NCBI GenBank assembly: GCA_050699515.1 | Contig: JBOHFF010000136.1 | Span: 28,666-92,665, forward strand | Direction of reading: 5' to 3' | Origin: GCA-003244245 sp050699515 | GTDB taxonomy: Bacteria > Actinomycetota > Actinomycetes > Mycobacteriales > Pseudonocardiaceae | Length of the DNA stretch: 64,000 nt | Notes under the pieces: model-generated | What the model was told of the DNA's origin: nothing | Database searches by the model: none | The model's input: only the letters and a program-made list of their open reading frames with translations | In this document: positions 8,734-17,389 of the stretch, in pieces | Position numbering within the stretch: position 1 is the first letter of the stretch | How the letters are laid out: each line of letters starts with the position of its first letter | Program-made: the position numbers and the translations under genes

Positions 8734-9354
8734 ATGGCCGTGCATCCGATCCGCATCGTCGGCGACCCGGTGCTACACACTCCGACCAGGCTCGTCACCG
8801 AGTTCGGGGCCCAGCTGCACACCCTGGTCGAGGACATGTTCGCCACGATGGAGGCGGCGCAGGGCGTCGGGCTCGCCGCCAACCAGATCGGGGTGGATCT
8901 GCGCCTGTTCGTCTACGACTGCGCGGATGCTCACGACGTCAGGCACCGTGGCGTGGTGATCAACCCGGTGCTGGAGACCAGCGAGCGCCCCGAGACCATG
9001 CCCGACCCCGACGATGACTGGGAGGGCTGCCTGTCAGTGCCCGGTGAGTCCTTCCCCACCGGACGGGCCAGCTGGGCGAAGGTCACCGGTCTCGACACCG
9101 ACAGGGCCCCGGTCACCGTCGAGGGCACCGGATTGCTGGCGCGATGCCTGCAGCACGAGACCGACCACCTTGATGGCACTCTCTATCTCAACCGGCTGAT
9201 CGGCCGCTATGCCCGCGAGGCGAAGAAGATGCTCAGAGCGCAGGGCTGGGGCGTCCCCGGACTGGCCTGGGACCCCGCCGCCCACCCCCGGATGAGCGCA
9301 CCTGACAACCCGCACCCAGACCCCCCGTCAGACGCTCGTGGTAGCCCCCGGTGA
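8734..9354 (+). CDS. def: Peptide deformylase
   Basis: A 206-residue metalloenzyme that removes the formyl group from the N-terminal Met of nascent proteins. All three motifs are present: GVGLAANQIG, EGCLSVPG (metal-binding Cys) and QHETDHLDG (two metal-binding His and the catalytic Glu). The ATG at 8734 directly precedes VHPIRIVGDPVL, the conserved start; the longer upstream open frame is not used. The C-terminus carries a Pro/Asp-rich tail of ~25 residues beyond the usual fold. It is divergent from the DUF3263 / LytR_C pair, a common actinobacterial arrangement. Confidence 0.95.
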   Translation: MAVHPIRIVGDPVLHTPTRLVTEFGAQLHTLVEDMFATMEAAQGVGLAANQIGVDLRLFVYDCADAHDVRHRGVVINPVLETSERPETMPDPDDDWEGCLSVPGESFPTGRASWAKVTGLDTDRAPVTVEGTGLLARCLQHETDHLDGTLYLNRLIGRYAREAKKMLRAQGWGVPGLAWDPAAHPRMSAPDNPHPDPPSDARGSPR

Positions 9355-9401
9355 GTCGACAAGCAACTGGTGCGCCTCAGCAACGGCGCCCAGCTCTGCG
9401 A

Positions 9402-9465
9402 TTCCCGAGCTCAACAGCAGAGCTGTTCCAGGCCGGTAAATCAGCACTGCCGTTGAGCTCGGGAA
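9402..9465. repeat. Long-armed inverted repeat, 14-bp arms and 36-base centre
   Basis: TTCCCGAGCTCAAC (9402-9415) and GTTGAGCTCGGGAA (9452-9465) are perfect complements with a 36-base spacer. It lies in the 208-base gap between peptide deformylase and the protease. A second inverted repeat with different arms but the same arm and spacer lengths occurs at 60086-60149, and the two spacers share about 20 of 36 positions. Confidence 0.6.
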
Positions 9466-9563
9466 GCTGAGCGCACTGGTGGGGTCGGGACTGTCCGGAA
9501 CAGGGAGCGTTCTGGCAACGTTGTTTAGAGCAGCAATGGTGTAATTCTTGTAGTCTTGAGGCG

Positions 9564-10475
9564 GTGGATGCGGTGGACTCCTATTCGCACACCGTCAGCT
9601 CGGTGGCGGCGGCGCTCACCCCGCATGTCGCCAGCCTGCGGATCGGGTCGGGCACGGGATCCGCCGTGATCTTCGCTGACGACGGGCTGCTGCTGACCAA
9701 CGCGCACGTCGTGGGAGGCGCGCACGACGGCGTCGCGGCGTTCACCGACGGCACCGAGAGTCGCTTCGACGTGGTGGGTGCCGACCCGCTGTCCGACCTC
9801 GCGGTACTTCGGGCCCGCGGCGCGACGCCGGCCGCGGCCGTACTGGGCGACGCCGACGAGCTGGTCGTCGGGCAGCTGGTGGTCGCCGTAGGCAACCCGC
9901 TGGGCCTGGCCGGGTCGGTGACCGCCGGTGTGGTCAGCGGGCTGGGCCGGTCACTGCCGGTGCGCTCTGGCCGGGCCATGCGGGTGATCGAGGACGTGAT
10001 CCAGACCGACGCCGCGCTCAACCCCGGCAACTCCGGGGGCGCGCTAGCCGACGCCAGCGCCACGGTGGTCGGGATCAACACCGCCGTCGCCGGTTTCGGG
10101 CTCGGTATGGCGGTACCGGTCAACGCGACCACCCGGCGGATCATCGGCGCGCTGCTGGCCGATGGCCGGGTGCGCCGGGGCTACCTGGGCCTGGTCGGCG
10201 TACCCACCCCGCTGCCCACCCCGGTCACGCAGCGGACCGGGCAGAAATCGGGACTACGCCTGGTGGAGGTCATTCCGAGCAGCCCCGCAGACCGGGCCGG
10301 GTTGCGTCCCGGAGACCTCGTGCTCAGCGCCGGACGCCGACCGGTGACCGACGCCCAAGGCATCCAGCGTCAGCTGTTCTCCGAGGCCATCGGGATCAGG
10401 CTGCCGATCACCGTGCTGCGCAACGGCGCCATGGTGGACGTCATCACCGTGCCTACCGAACTGGTCACGACCTGA
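9564..10475 (+). CDS. HtrA/DegP-like trypsin-family protease with PDZ domain
   Basis: A 303-residue protein. The protease domain has the triad His in LLLTNAHVVGG (~residue 53), Asp in DPLSDLAVLRA (~78) and Ser in LNPGNSGGALAD (~160). A PDZ domain follows (LRLVEVIPSSPADRAGLRPGDLVLSAG, ~235-260). HtrA enzymes degrade misfolded proteins. No signal peptide or membrane helix precedes the protease domain, so as annotated it would be cytoplasmic, which is unusual for this family. GTG 9564 starts only a few residues before the fold, and I see no better upstream start carrying a signal. Confidence 0.9.
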   Translation: MDAVDSYSHTVSSVAAALTPHVASLRIGSGTGSAVIFADDGLLLTNAHVVGGAHDGVAAFTDGTESRFDVVGADPLSDLAVLRARGATPAAAVLGDADELVVGQLVVAVGNPLGLAGSVTAGVVSGLGRSLPVRSGRAMRVIEDVIQTDAALNPGNSGGALADASATVVGINTAVAGFGLGMAVPVNATTRRIIGALLADGRVRRGYLGLVGVPTPLPTPVTQRTGQKSGLRLVEVIPSSPADRAGLRPGDLVLSAGRRPVTDAQGIQRQLFSEAIGIRLPITVLRNGAMVDVITVPTELVTT

Positions 10476-10523
10476 GTGGTCGGCACGCCCGGTAGGGGTC
10501 AGTAACTGCTGCGCACCCTCGCT

Positions 10524-10967
10524 CTAGAACTTGTCGTTCCTGTCAGTCCCGTGCTCCCGGCGATGTGACCGGGGCCGTGGGCATCGCCTGAGGTCGGCAT
10601 GGAGAGCCTGCGCGGCAGCGTAGGCGGTGACGTAACCGTCCCGGCAGTCCCGGAGCAGGCCGGCCGCGGTCGGAACTCCGTCCGATGGAGTGGCGTCCGC
10701 GCGAGCACGAGGCAATTGGGTGCGGTCGTAGTGGTACGCGCTGGCGCAGAGCAGGTCCGTGAGCGTCATGAGCGCAAGGGTGATCTGAGTGAGGTGCCCC
10801 CCGAGCGCGATCAGCTCCTCACGACGTAGCACTGCGCTCGGTAATCTCCGGTTGACGCGAGCGAGGATCTCAACGGCACGCCCGAGCTGGTCAACTGGCG
10901 TGCTACTGGCCTCCGGCAACGACAGGGACACGTTACGCCGGCGACGATCGGACCCTCCGTCGGTCAT
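10524..10967 (-). CDS. Hypothetical protein (147 residues)
   Basis: I do not recognise the family. The protein is Arg-rich at both ends with a helical middle (LGRAVEILARVNRRLPSAVLRREELIALG). There is no signal peptide or membrane segment. Its ATG overlaps the stop of the preceding small gene (ATGA), so the two are co-translated. The open frame extends further upstream, but that extension overlaps the neighbouring gene in another frame and is unlikely to be coding. Confidence 0.5.
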   Translation of the reverse strand: MTDGGSDRRRRNVSLSLPEASSTPVDQLGRAVEILARVNRRLPSAVLRREELIALGGHLTQITLALMTLTDLLCASAYHYDRTQLPRARADATPSDGVPTAAGLLRDCRDGYVTAYAAAQALHADLRRCPRPRSHRREHGTDRNDKF

Positions 10968-11158
10968 GACGTGAACAGCCGCAGACCAGGAGACTCGGGC
11001 CACCCGACATGGGCAATCCCGAGCAGCGCGGGCAACGCCGGGTGCACCAGGTGCACAATGCCTCCGACCCGGACCGCTCCACCCTTCGACCCCAGATCTA
11101 TCGGTCCTCTCACTCGCACCTTGCGACTGATCTGGCAGACCTCGACTGCGGACAGCAC
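10964..11158 (-). CDS. Small hypothetical protein under a Nur-like box
   Basis: A 64-residue protein beginning (GTG) LSAVEVCQISRKVRVRG and containing GGAVRVGGIVHLVHPALPAL. No family is recognised; the regular hydrophobic spacing suggests a small beta-rich fold. The Nur-like palindrome at 11172-11188 sits only 14 bases upstream of this start, where it would cover the promoter. It forms an overlapping pair with the downstream 147-residue gene. Confidence 0.5.
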   Translation of the reverse strand: MLSAVEVCQISRKVRVRGPIDLGSKGGAVRVGGIVHLVHPALPALLGIAHVGWPESPGLRLFTS

Positions 11159-11171
11159 AAATAATACCTAA

Positions 11172-11188
11172 TTGCACTGATATTGCAA
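11172..11188. promoter_or_regulatory. Nur-type operator (nickel regulator box)
   Basis: TTGCAC-TGATA-TTGCAA matches the published Nur consensus of Streptomyces, tTGCaa-N5-ttGCAA, in spacing and in 11 of 12 consensus bases. It lies between the leftward small-gene pair and the rightward nickel/peptide ABC transporter remnant, fitting a role in nickel-dependent repression. The regulator itself is not in the window. Confidence 0.65.
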
Positions 11189-11456
11189 CAGCAAATATGG
11201 CGGCACGCCATCGACGCGCGACGCACCACCCCGGCTTCATCTCAACGGTGGTTGCCAGGCAAGCTCGGTATCTGTGTAGATCTCTCGACACTTAGGGCAT
11301 CGCCAGCTTCGCGGAGCGTGCGAGATCCACGTGGACACCTTCTGGGGCTTCTGTTTGCAGCATGGGGTGAGCCACACGTCGACCTCGCTCGATTGATCAC
11401 TTATAGTAGCTTGATGGAGCCACTAACGGGGGTATCAACCACGTTCAGGGCTATAA

Positions 11457-12308
11457 TTGCGAGGCGACAGGGCAATAATCTTAACGAAGAGTGTGCATTG
11501 TGGGTTAGTTCGGCTAACTAAAGAGTGCTGCCCCGAGGCCCCCGCGGCGGCCGGTCAACTCGGCAGATCACCGAACGCCCAGCTGATCCGGCTGCCTAAC
11601 ACCACCTCGCTGGTGGCGGTCATGGACACCACACAGGCACCCTTCACCGACAACCGGGTGCGGCAGGCGTTCAAGCTGGCCGTCGATCACAAGGCAGTGC
11701 TGAACACCGTGTTCGCCGGGTTCAGTGAGGTGACCAGCGACCTGATGATGGCCCCCACCGACCCGTACTACCCCGACGGGCTGACGCAGGTCACCTACGA
11801 CCCCGACCAAGCCAAGAGCCTGCTCGCCGCGGCCGGATTCCCCAGCGGGGTGGACGTCGATCTCTGGGCCTACGGGACCTACTCACCGCTGGCCGTCGCC
11901 TACGCGGACACCGCCAAAGCCGCCGGGATCCGCGCGAACGTGCAACAGGGAAATCCGGACACGTTCTGGGACGTGGTGTACCTGCACGACAAGTTCTACG
12001 CGAGTGACTGGCAGCAGTTCTTCCCCGGGGACCTGCTCTGGTATTGCTTCGGGTCGGGCTCGGTCGCCAACGAGAGCAAGCTGACTTTTCCCGCGATCGA
12101 CGAGCTGTACAACAGGGCGTTGCGGACCACCGACACCGAGCAGCAGAAGACCTTCATCAAGCAGGGCCTCGCCCTCGCCGCGCAGAACATGGGCCTGATC
12201 ATCCCGGTGATGGCTGATCAGCTCCTGCTCGCCAAACGCAACGTCCACGGAGTCACCAGCGCGCCGTTCACCCGCTACGACCTGCGCCATGCCTACCTCT
12301 CCGCCTGA
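11457..12308 (+). pseudogene. N-terminally truncated SBP_bac_5 binding protein (NikA/DppA-like)
   Basis: From about position 11560 the frame encodes the C-terminal half of a family-5 solute-binding protein: NAQLIRLPNTTSLVAVMDTT, FTDNRVRQAFKLAVDHKAVL, YYPDGLTQVTYDPDQAKSLL and the tail NVHGVTSAPFTRYDLRHAYL. The family is normally ~500-550 residues with a lipoprotein signal; here the signal and first domain are missing and the leading 30 codons are unrelated. The next gene overlaps its end. With the Nur-like box upstream and NikB/NikC-type permeases downstream, it was probably a nickel-binding NikA. Without a signal peptide it cannot reach the cell surface. Confidence 0.75.
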
Positions 12309-13296
12309 TCCGGACACCGTGACCGCGCGGGCACGGTGTCCGATCGGAAAGACGGTGCTCCGGCAGCTGGTCGCCGCGCTGCTGACCGTGCTCGCGATGT
12401 CGGTGGTGACGTTCCTGGCCACGAACATCAAGTCCCCGCAGGACGTGGCGCGTGGGGCGCTGGGCCGCCATGCCACCTCCGAGCAGATCACCGCGTTCGT
12501 TGCCGCACACGATCTCACCGCGGCTCTGCCCGTGAGGTACACCCGATGGCTCGGGGATTTCGTGCAGGGCGACTGGGGGACGTCGGTGGTCACTGACCGG
12601 CCGATCCAGCCGGAACTCGTGCCCAGGCTCGCTCGGACAGTCCTGCTGGTGGGGCTGTCGTTTCTCGTCGTCGTGCCGCTGAGCATCGCGATGGGTGGCT
12701 ATCTCGCTCAGCGGTGGGGCAGCCGGCGCGACATCGCCGCGACCAGTGGGCTCATGGTGCTGAGCGCGTTGCCCGAATTCGTGGTCGGGGTGGGCGCGAT
12801 TCTGCTGTTCTCGGTGCTGATCGGTGTGCTGCCACCGGAAAGTGGCACGGCGATCGCCTTCGGCACCCCGGAGGCGAAAACCGCGGCCTACCTGCTGCCG
12901 GCGCTCACGCTGGTGCTCGTCGCGGCGCCGTTCCTGACGCGGCTGACCCGGGCCTCCGCGCGGGAGGGACTGACCGCACCACACACCCGCGCGGCCACCC
13001 TGCGCGGGTTGCCCCGACGCATCGTCATCTGGGACTACGGGATGCGCTCCTGCGCGGTGCCGATCGTCAGCGCGACCGGACTCACCCTGATCCACCTGCT
13101 GGGTAGCACGATCGTGGTGGAGAACCTGTTCGGCTTTCCCGGCCTGGGCCAAGCCCTGGTGAGCGCCGTGGGAACCGGTGACACGGTGGCAGTCCAAGCG
13201 ATCGCGGTGCTGACCGCCGCGCTGTTCGTCGCGATCTCCCTGCTCACCGACCTGCTCGCGACGCTGTTCAACCCACAGTTGAGGAGCGCCAGGTGA
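12289..13296 (+). CDS. Nickel/peptide ABC transporter permease, NikB/DppB type
   Basis: A 335-residue membrane protein with a first helix at ~25-45 and five more C-terminal helices. The conserved loop ENLFGFPGLGQALVSAV near residue 280 is the EAA-type contact of the BPD_transp_1 family. The large periplasmic loop between helices 1 and 2 (~50-100) is typical of DppB/NikB. The ATG overlaps the end of the truncated binding-protein gene by 20 bases. Substrate is inferred as nickel from the operator; a peptide is the alternative. Confidence 0.8.
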   Translation: MPTSPPDPDTVTARARCPIGKTVLRQLVAALLTVLAMSVVTFLATNIKSPQDVARGALGRHATSEQITAFVAAHDLTAALPVRYTRWLGDFVQGDWGTSVVTDRPIQPELVPRLARTVLLVGLSFLVVVPLSIAMGGYLAQRWGSRRDIAATSGLMVLSALPEFVVGVGAILLFSVLIGVLPPESGTAIAFGTPEAKTAAYLLPALTLVLVAAPFLTRLTRASAREGLTAPHTRAATLRGLPRRIVIWDYGMRSCAVPIVSATGLTLIHLLGSTIVVENLFGFPGLGQALVSAVGTGDTVAVQAIAVLTAALFVAISLLTDLLATLFNPQLRSAR

Positions 13297-13315
13297 TCTG
13301 GAGTGGAGCACTTCC

Positions 13316-14212
13316 ATGAGTGTAGCGATCGCACCTGCCCCCCTCATCTCATCCTCCGATGACCGGCGACCCCGGGTCTGGCAGACGATCATCGGCACGG
13401 TGGAAGGCCGGATCGGTGTCTCGCTGGGTGCCGTCACGATGATCGTTATCGCGCTGGGCCGGTTCGTCGCCCCGTATCCCCCGGACAAGATCGGTGTCGC
13501 GATCCCCGGGTCAGCGCCGTCGGCGGCGCACCTGCTGGGCGCGGACGGCCTCGGCCGTGACGTGTTGAGCCGGTTCCTGACCGGGGGCACCTCGGTGCTG
13601 ATCACACCGCTGGGCGCGGTGTCGGTGTCGTTCCTGCTCGGCGGTGCACTGGGCCTGCTCGCCGCCTACCGGGGCGGAGTCACCGACCAGGTCATCTCCC
13701 GGATGTTCGATCTGCTGCTGACGATCCCGCCGCTGCTGACGGTGCTCGTCCTGCTCGCCAGCCTCGGGCGCTCCCCGCTGGTCATCATCCTCGTCGTAGG
13801 GCTGGTGTTCATTCCATGGGTGGGGCGGCTGGCCCGCGGCGCGGCACAGGCCGTGGTGACCAACGACTACGTGCACGCCGCGGTGGCCCGCGGCGAGAGC
13901 ACCGGATGGATCCTGCGCCGTGAGGTCCTCCCGAACATCGCCGCGCCGATGATCGGCGCTTTCAGCCTGTACCTCACCTCGGGCATTGTGTTCGTGTCGA
14001 CGCTGAGCTTCCTCGGCCTCGGTGACCAGCCACCGAGCTCCAGTTGGGGTCTGATGGTCGCGGAGTCGCGAGGATTCATCGTGACCAACCCCGTGGCGAC
14101 CCTCGCTCCGGCGCTCGGGATCGCCGCGGTGTCGGTGTCGTTCATGCTGATCGCCGATGCCATCACCCGACACGTCGTGCGTGATACCGGACGGGATCAA
14201 CCGATCCTGTGA
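13316..14212 (+). CDS. Nickel/peptide ABC transporter permease, NikC/DppC type
   Basis: A 298-residue partner permease. It has an N-terminal helix at ~35-52, the HLLGADGLGRDVLSRFLTG motif that marks DppC/NikC proteins, and five more hydrophobic segments. It includes the loop LSFLGLGDQPPSSSWGLMV near residue 235. It starts 20 bases after the NikB-like gene and overlaps the ATPase gene at its end (GTGA), so it belongs to the same operon. Confidence 0.82.
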   Translation: MSVAIAPAPLISSSDDRRPRVWQTIIGTVEGRIGVSLGAVTMIVIALGRFVAPYPPDKIGVAIPGSAPSAAHLLGADGLGRDVLSRFLTGGTSVLITPLGAVSVSFLLGGALGLLAAYRGGVTDQVISRMFDLLLTIPPLLTVLVLLASLGRSPLVIILVVGLVFIPWVGRLARGAAQAVVTNDYVHAAVARGESTGWILRREVLPNIAAPMIGAFSLYLTSGIVFVSTLSFLGLGDQPPSSSWGLMVAESRGFIVTNPVATLAPALGIAAVSVSFMLIADAITRHVVRDTGRDQPIL

Positions 14213-15102
14213 CCGACGCTGCCCTTGAGGCCGACGCGGTCTCGGTCGCCTACTGCCGCCCCGATGGATCGATGGTGACGGTCGTCTCGCGGGTCAGTCT
14301 GAGCCTTGAGCCTGGCCGCGTCGTGGGGCTCGTCGGTGAGTCCGGCTGCGGGAAGTCCTCTCTCGCGCTGGCCTGCATGGGAGCCGCCGTAGAAGGGGGC
14401 GTCATCACCGGCGGTAGCGTGACTGTCAGCGGTGTCGACCTGCGCACCGCGTCGCCGGCGGCTCGGCGCACGCTGTGGGGACGGCATCTCGTCCACGTCC
14501 CGCAGAACCCCGCCACTTCGCTCAACCCCGCCATGCGCATCGGCCGTCAGCTCGCCCACACGATCCGCACGCACCTGGGGTTCACCGGCCGCCAGCTCCG
14601 TGACCGGACAACCGATCTGCTGGCCCGGGTGGGCATCGCGAACCCCAGGCAGGCCCTGCGGCGGTATCCGCACGAGTTCTCCGGAGGGCAGCAACAACGC
14701 ATCGCCCTCGCGCTGGCCATCTCCTGCGATCCTCGGGTGCTGATCCTCGACGAACCGACGACCAGGTTGGATGTCACCACCGAGGCGAGGATCGTGGCCC
14801 TGCTCGCGGACATCATCACCGGCACTCGCGCCGCCGCGCTCTACATCAGCCACAACCTGGCGCTGATGTCCACCGTGGCCGATCAGCTCCTGGTGATGTA
14901 CGCCGGGGAGATCGTGGAGTCCGGCGCCACCCGGGATGTGGTGCGCACGCCACGTCACCCCTATACGCAGGCGCTGCTCGCGGCGCTGCCCAGCGCGCAC
15001 GAGCGCCGCGCCGTCCGCGGGCCGGCCGGCCGCCGGGTCAGGTGGTTATCGACCAGTGCGCCTTCACCCCGCGCTGCCCGCACCGCCGATCCGAGTGCCT
15101 AG
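14209..15102 (+). CDS. Nickel/peptide ABC transporter ATP-binding protein, NikD/DppD type, frameshifted near its 3' end
   Basis: A nucleotide-binding subunit with Walker A GESGCGKSS, the OPN-type HVPQNPATSLNPAMRIG, signature FSGGQQQR, Walker B LILDEPTTRLD and switch His in YISHNLAL. The family's C-terminal Cys motif is present but in another frame (DQCAFTPRCPHRRSEC at ~15051-15098), so a one-base frameshift lies near 15030-15045. The homologous C-terminus continues to ~15170. A second ATPase (NikE) normally follows and is missing here. A fused but truncated pair exists at 61711-63057. Confidence 0.78.
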   Translation: MTDAALEADAVSVAYCRPDGSMVTVVSRVSLSLEPGRVVGLVGESGCGKSSLALACMGAAVEGGVITGGSVTVSGVDLRTASPAARRTLWGRHLVHVPQNPATSLNPAMRIGRQLAHTIRTHLGFTGRQLRDRTTDLLARVGIANPRQALRRYPHEFSGGQQQRIALALAISCDPRVLILDEPTTRLDVTTEARIVALLADIITGTRAAALYISHNLALMSTVADQLLVMYAGEIVESGATRDVVRTPRHPYTQALLAALPSAHERRAVRGPAGRRVRWLSTSAPSPRAARTADPSA

Positions 15103-15297
15103 CCGGGCACCCGGTCCTGCAACCGCTTCCCCACGCACGCGAAGTGAGGTGCGTGCGCCACGACCGGCTCGATCGCAGCGTGCAAGCCAGCAACGGGTGG
15201 GCCCCGCCGGCCGAGCCCGAACCGGCGCCCATCCTCGACGGCGGCGGCCATTTAATGCACGATAGTTGCGACAACCGATCGCACAAGGGAACCGGCT

Positions 15298-16149
15298 ATG
15301 ACCGACCGAGCGGCCAGCAGGCCAGGCACCGACTCTGGGATCGGTCGCCGGAACGGCACCGTGCCGTCCGAGCTACAGTCGATCGTCCAGAGTGTGGATT
15401 TCGTTCCCGAACGGCTTGCCCGCACCGAGACGTCCCTCGCACGTGAGCGCCTTCGACGCGACGGCGCGGTGATTCTCACCGGCTGGCCGGTGGAACCGGA
15501 CAGCGTCGTGCGCGCAGCCACGGCAATCCTAGGCACCCGGCTGCGTGAGCTGGAGAAGGTCCAAGAGAGAACTACCGAGAACGCCGACACGCTGACGCTG
15601 CACCGGGACGGCGCTCACGTTGTCGTCGACATCCACGATCGGCTGGTGCGCGTGCGCATCGCTGACCCCGACTACGCCCTGATTCTCTGCACCGCCCCGG
15701 CACCGGCAGGAGGGGAATCGTTTGTCGTCGATGGTTACCGGCTGATTGATCGACTCAGGGACGGCGCGCCCGAGCTCTACAACTTCATCACAACCATCGA
15801 TGTTGACATCACGTCGAAGTGGATATCAAAGAACATCCACACTGATTTGTACCGGGTGCCGCGAGTGTGCCGCCTGGTGGAGTGGACCCGTGGTGGACGC
15901 ATGATCGTGCTGGTCGCGGACGAAGTCCAGCCGGCACCGCGCGAGACCCAGTGGGACGAGCACGAGAGGCTGATCGCGAGCTACGCGGACGTGATCGCGG
16001 CGGCGGACGCGCAGGTCCGAGCTGATACCACCCTTGCCGCAGGCGAGATCCTGATCCTCGACAACTACCGATGCCTGCACGGCGTACGTGCCCACGAAGG
16101 CCGCCGGACAACTCACGTACTGCGGTGCAAATCCGAGGATGGGCTGTAA
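15298..16149 (+). CDS. TauD/TfdA-type Fe(II)/2-oxoglutarate dioxygenase
   Basis: A 283-residue enzyme. RDGAVILTGWPV is the usual N-terminal strand. The iron site is LHRDGAHVVVDI (His-x-Asp near residue 100) and CLHGVRAHEGRR (distal His near 262), with the final Arg binding 2-oxoglutarate. Such enzymes hydroxylate, desaturate or halogenate small molecules using O2. A paralogue at 38633-39454 shares the layout throughout (RLIDRLRDG..P.L..F.TT.DVD). Both lie beside metal-chelate binding proteins, which suggests a role in making or processing a metal ligand, but the substrate is unknown. A TTGCGACAA half-site with a nearby GCAC lies just upstream (15265-15283). Confidence 0.82.
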   Translation: MTDRAASRPGTDSGIGRRNGTVPSELQSIVQSVDFVPERLARTETSLARERLRRDGAVILTGWPVEPDSVVRAATAILGTRLRELEKVQERTTENADTLTLHRDGAHVVVDIHDRLVRVRIADPDYALILCTAPAPAGGESFVVDGYRLIDRLRDGAPELYNFITTIDVDITSKWISKNIHTDLYRVPRVCRLVEWTRGGRMIVLVADEVQPAPRETQWDEHERLIASYADVIAAADAQVRADTTLAAGEILILDNYRCLHGVRAHEGRRTTHVLRCKSEDGL

Positions 16150-16158
16150 CGGCTCGCC

Positions 16159-16269
16159 ATGATGGACATCGAACCGGCAACAGGCCCCCTCGGAGCGATA
16201 GTCGGCGGCCTCGACCCGCGCGAAGAGTTGAGTCAGCCCGCGCTGTCGGCGATCCGGTCATGCCCGTAG
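16159..16269 (+). pseudogene. N-terminal fragment of another TauD/TfdA dioxygenase
   Basis: The 36-codon frame MMDIEPATGPLGAIVGGLDP followed by REELSQPALSAIR is the standard N-terminus of TauD-like enzymes (E-P-x-x-G-x-L-G-A-x-x-x-G-x-D-L). It stops at TAG 16267 exactly where binding-protein sequence begins, so it is a truncated copy joined to the next gene remnant by deletion or rearrangement. Confidence 0.6.
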
Positions 16270-17232
16270 TAACACTTGCTGCGAGCGAGCGTCGCTCCTC
16301 GGCCGGCTCCACGGGCGCGAGTACAACGGGCAACTTCCCGATGACCGTCGAGAGCTGTGGCCAACAGGTCACGATCAAGCAACCTCCCGAGCGGATGGTC
16401 GTCCTCGGGGACAATTCCGTCACCCTGCTGGAGGCAGCCGGCGCGTTGGACACAGTCGTGGGCCTGGCGGCCGAGCCACCCCTCGAGATCTACGACGGGG
16501 CGACCCGGGCGGCGGTGGAGAAGATTCCGCCGCTTGGTGCGGGCGAGACCGCTGGTGGCAGTGTGCAGGTCTCCCTCGAAGAGATCATAGCCAGGAAGCC
16601 TGACCTGGTCGTCGGCAACGTATCTGCCGAGTCGGGGATCACCCCCGGACTCCCCCGCCTCGGCAGGCATCCCGTTCATTGCGCTGCCTTCGTTCTGCAC
16701 CGATGAAGCTCAGCGCCTGCGGGATCCGGGCTTCGCGGACGTGTACAACCAGGTCGAGCTCTACGGACGGTTGTTCGGCAACGAGAAGGCAGCGGCGAGG
16801 GTGGCCGGCTTGAAGGACCGCGTCGCCTCGGTGGAGAGGTCGGTGCAGGGCTCATCAGGGCGCACCGCCGCGATCCTGTTCGTTTACTTGGGAAACGATC
16901 CTCCGGGCGCCTATGGCGCGGACAGCATGTCGGATGCGCAGCTGAAAACGGTCGGTCTGACCAACGTGTTCGGCGATGTCGACAAGCGATACTTCGATCC
17001 GAGCGTCGAAGAGATCATCGCAAGGGACCCTGACGTGCTCATCCTGCTCCACGTCGAAGGCGAACCCGAAGCGGTCAAGACCACCTTCCGGGCCAACCCC
17101 GGAGTTGATCGCATGAAGGCAGTGCGCAACGATGACATCCTGGTGTTGCGGTTCGAGTTCACCGACCCGCCGACCCCGCTCTCAGTCGAAGGGCTTGAGC
17201 GAATAGCCAGCGCGTTCGCTGGTCGCAAGTGA
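16260..17232 (+). pseudogene. FecB/BtuF-like metal-chelate binding protein, truncated and frameshifted
   Basis: The N-terminal part (FPMTVESCGQQVTIKQPPERMVVLG ... SLEEIIARKPDLVVGN) and C-terminal part (YNQVELYGRLFGNEKAAARV ... DPDVLILLHVEG ... DPPTPLSVEGLERI) together make a typical periplasmic-binding-protein type III fold for siderophores, cobalamin or metal complexes. The signal peptide is missing: the frame begins MPVVTLAASERR at the junction with the dioxygenase fragment. A one-base shift in the C-rich stretch 16644-16665 separates the halves. A close paralogous C-terminus is found at 61262-61660 and a divergent complete homologue at 36827. Confidence 0.75.
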
Positions 17233-17389
17233 TCGCTACCGTCCCCCCCGGTCTGGTCAACGCCCTTCGATGGGCGCTAGCAAACGACCGTTATGACTGT
17301 TACGTTCCTCCCGCTACCCGGCAGCATGGTGGACATGAGATCAGGAGCCACAGTGATCACAACATCTCCGGTCGAAGGTGTTGTGCGCC

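Noticed and set aside
12268..13605. Long minus-strand frame opposite the NikB/NikC genes
   Set aside because: High third-position GC on the real strand opens such shadow frames; the translation is His/Arg/Gln-rich with no family features.
15265..15283. TTGC...GCAC palindrome before the first dioxygenase as another Nur box
   Set aside because: The half-sites are 11 bases apart instead of 9, so it was noted in the gene entry but not listed as an operator.
17250..17377. A Nur-like box upstream of the FecE-type gene
   Set aside because: TAGC and TTAT are present near 17278-17295 but the right half does not match GCAA; similarity is too weak to call.
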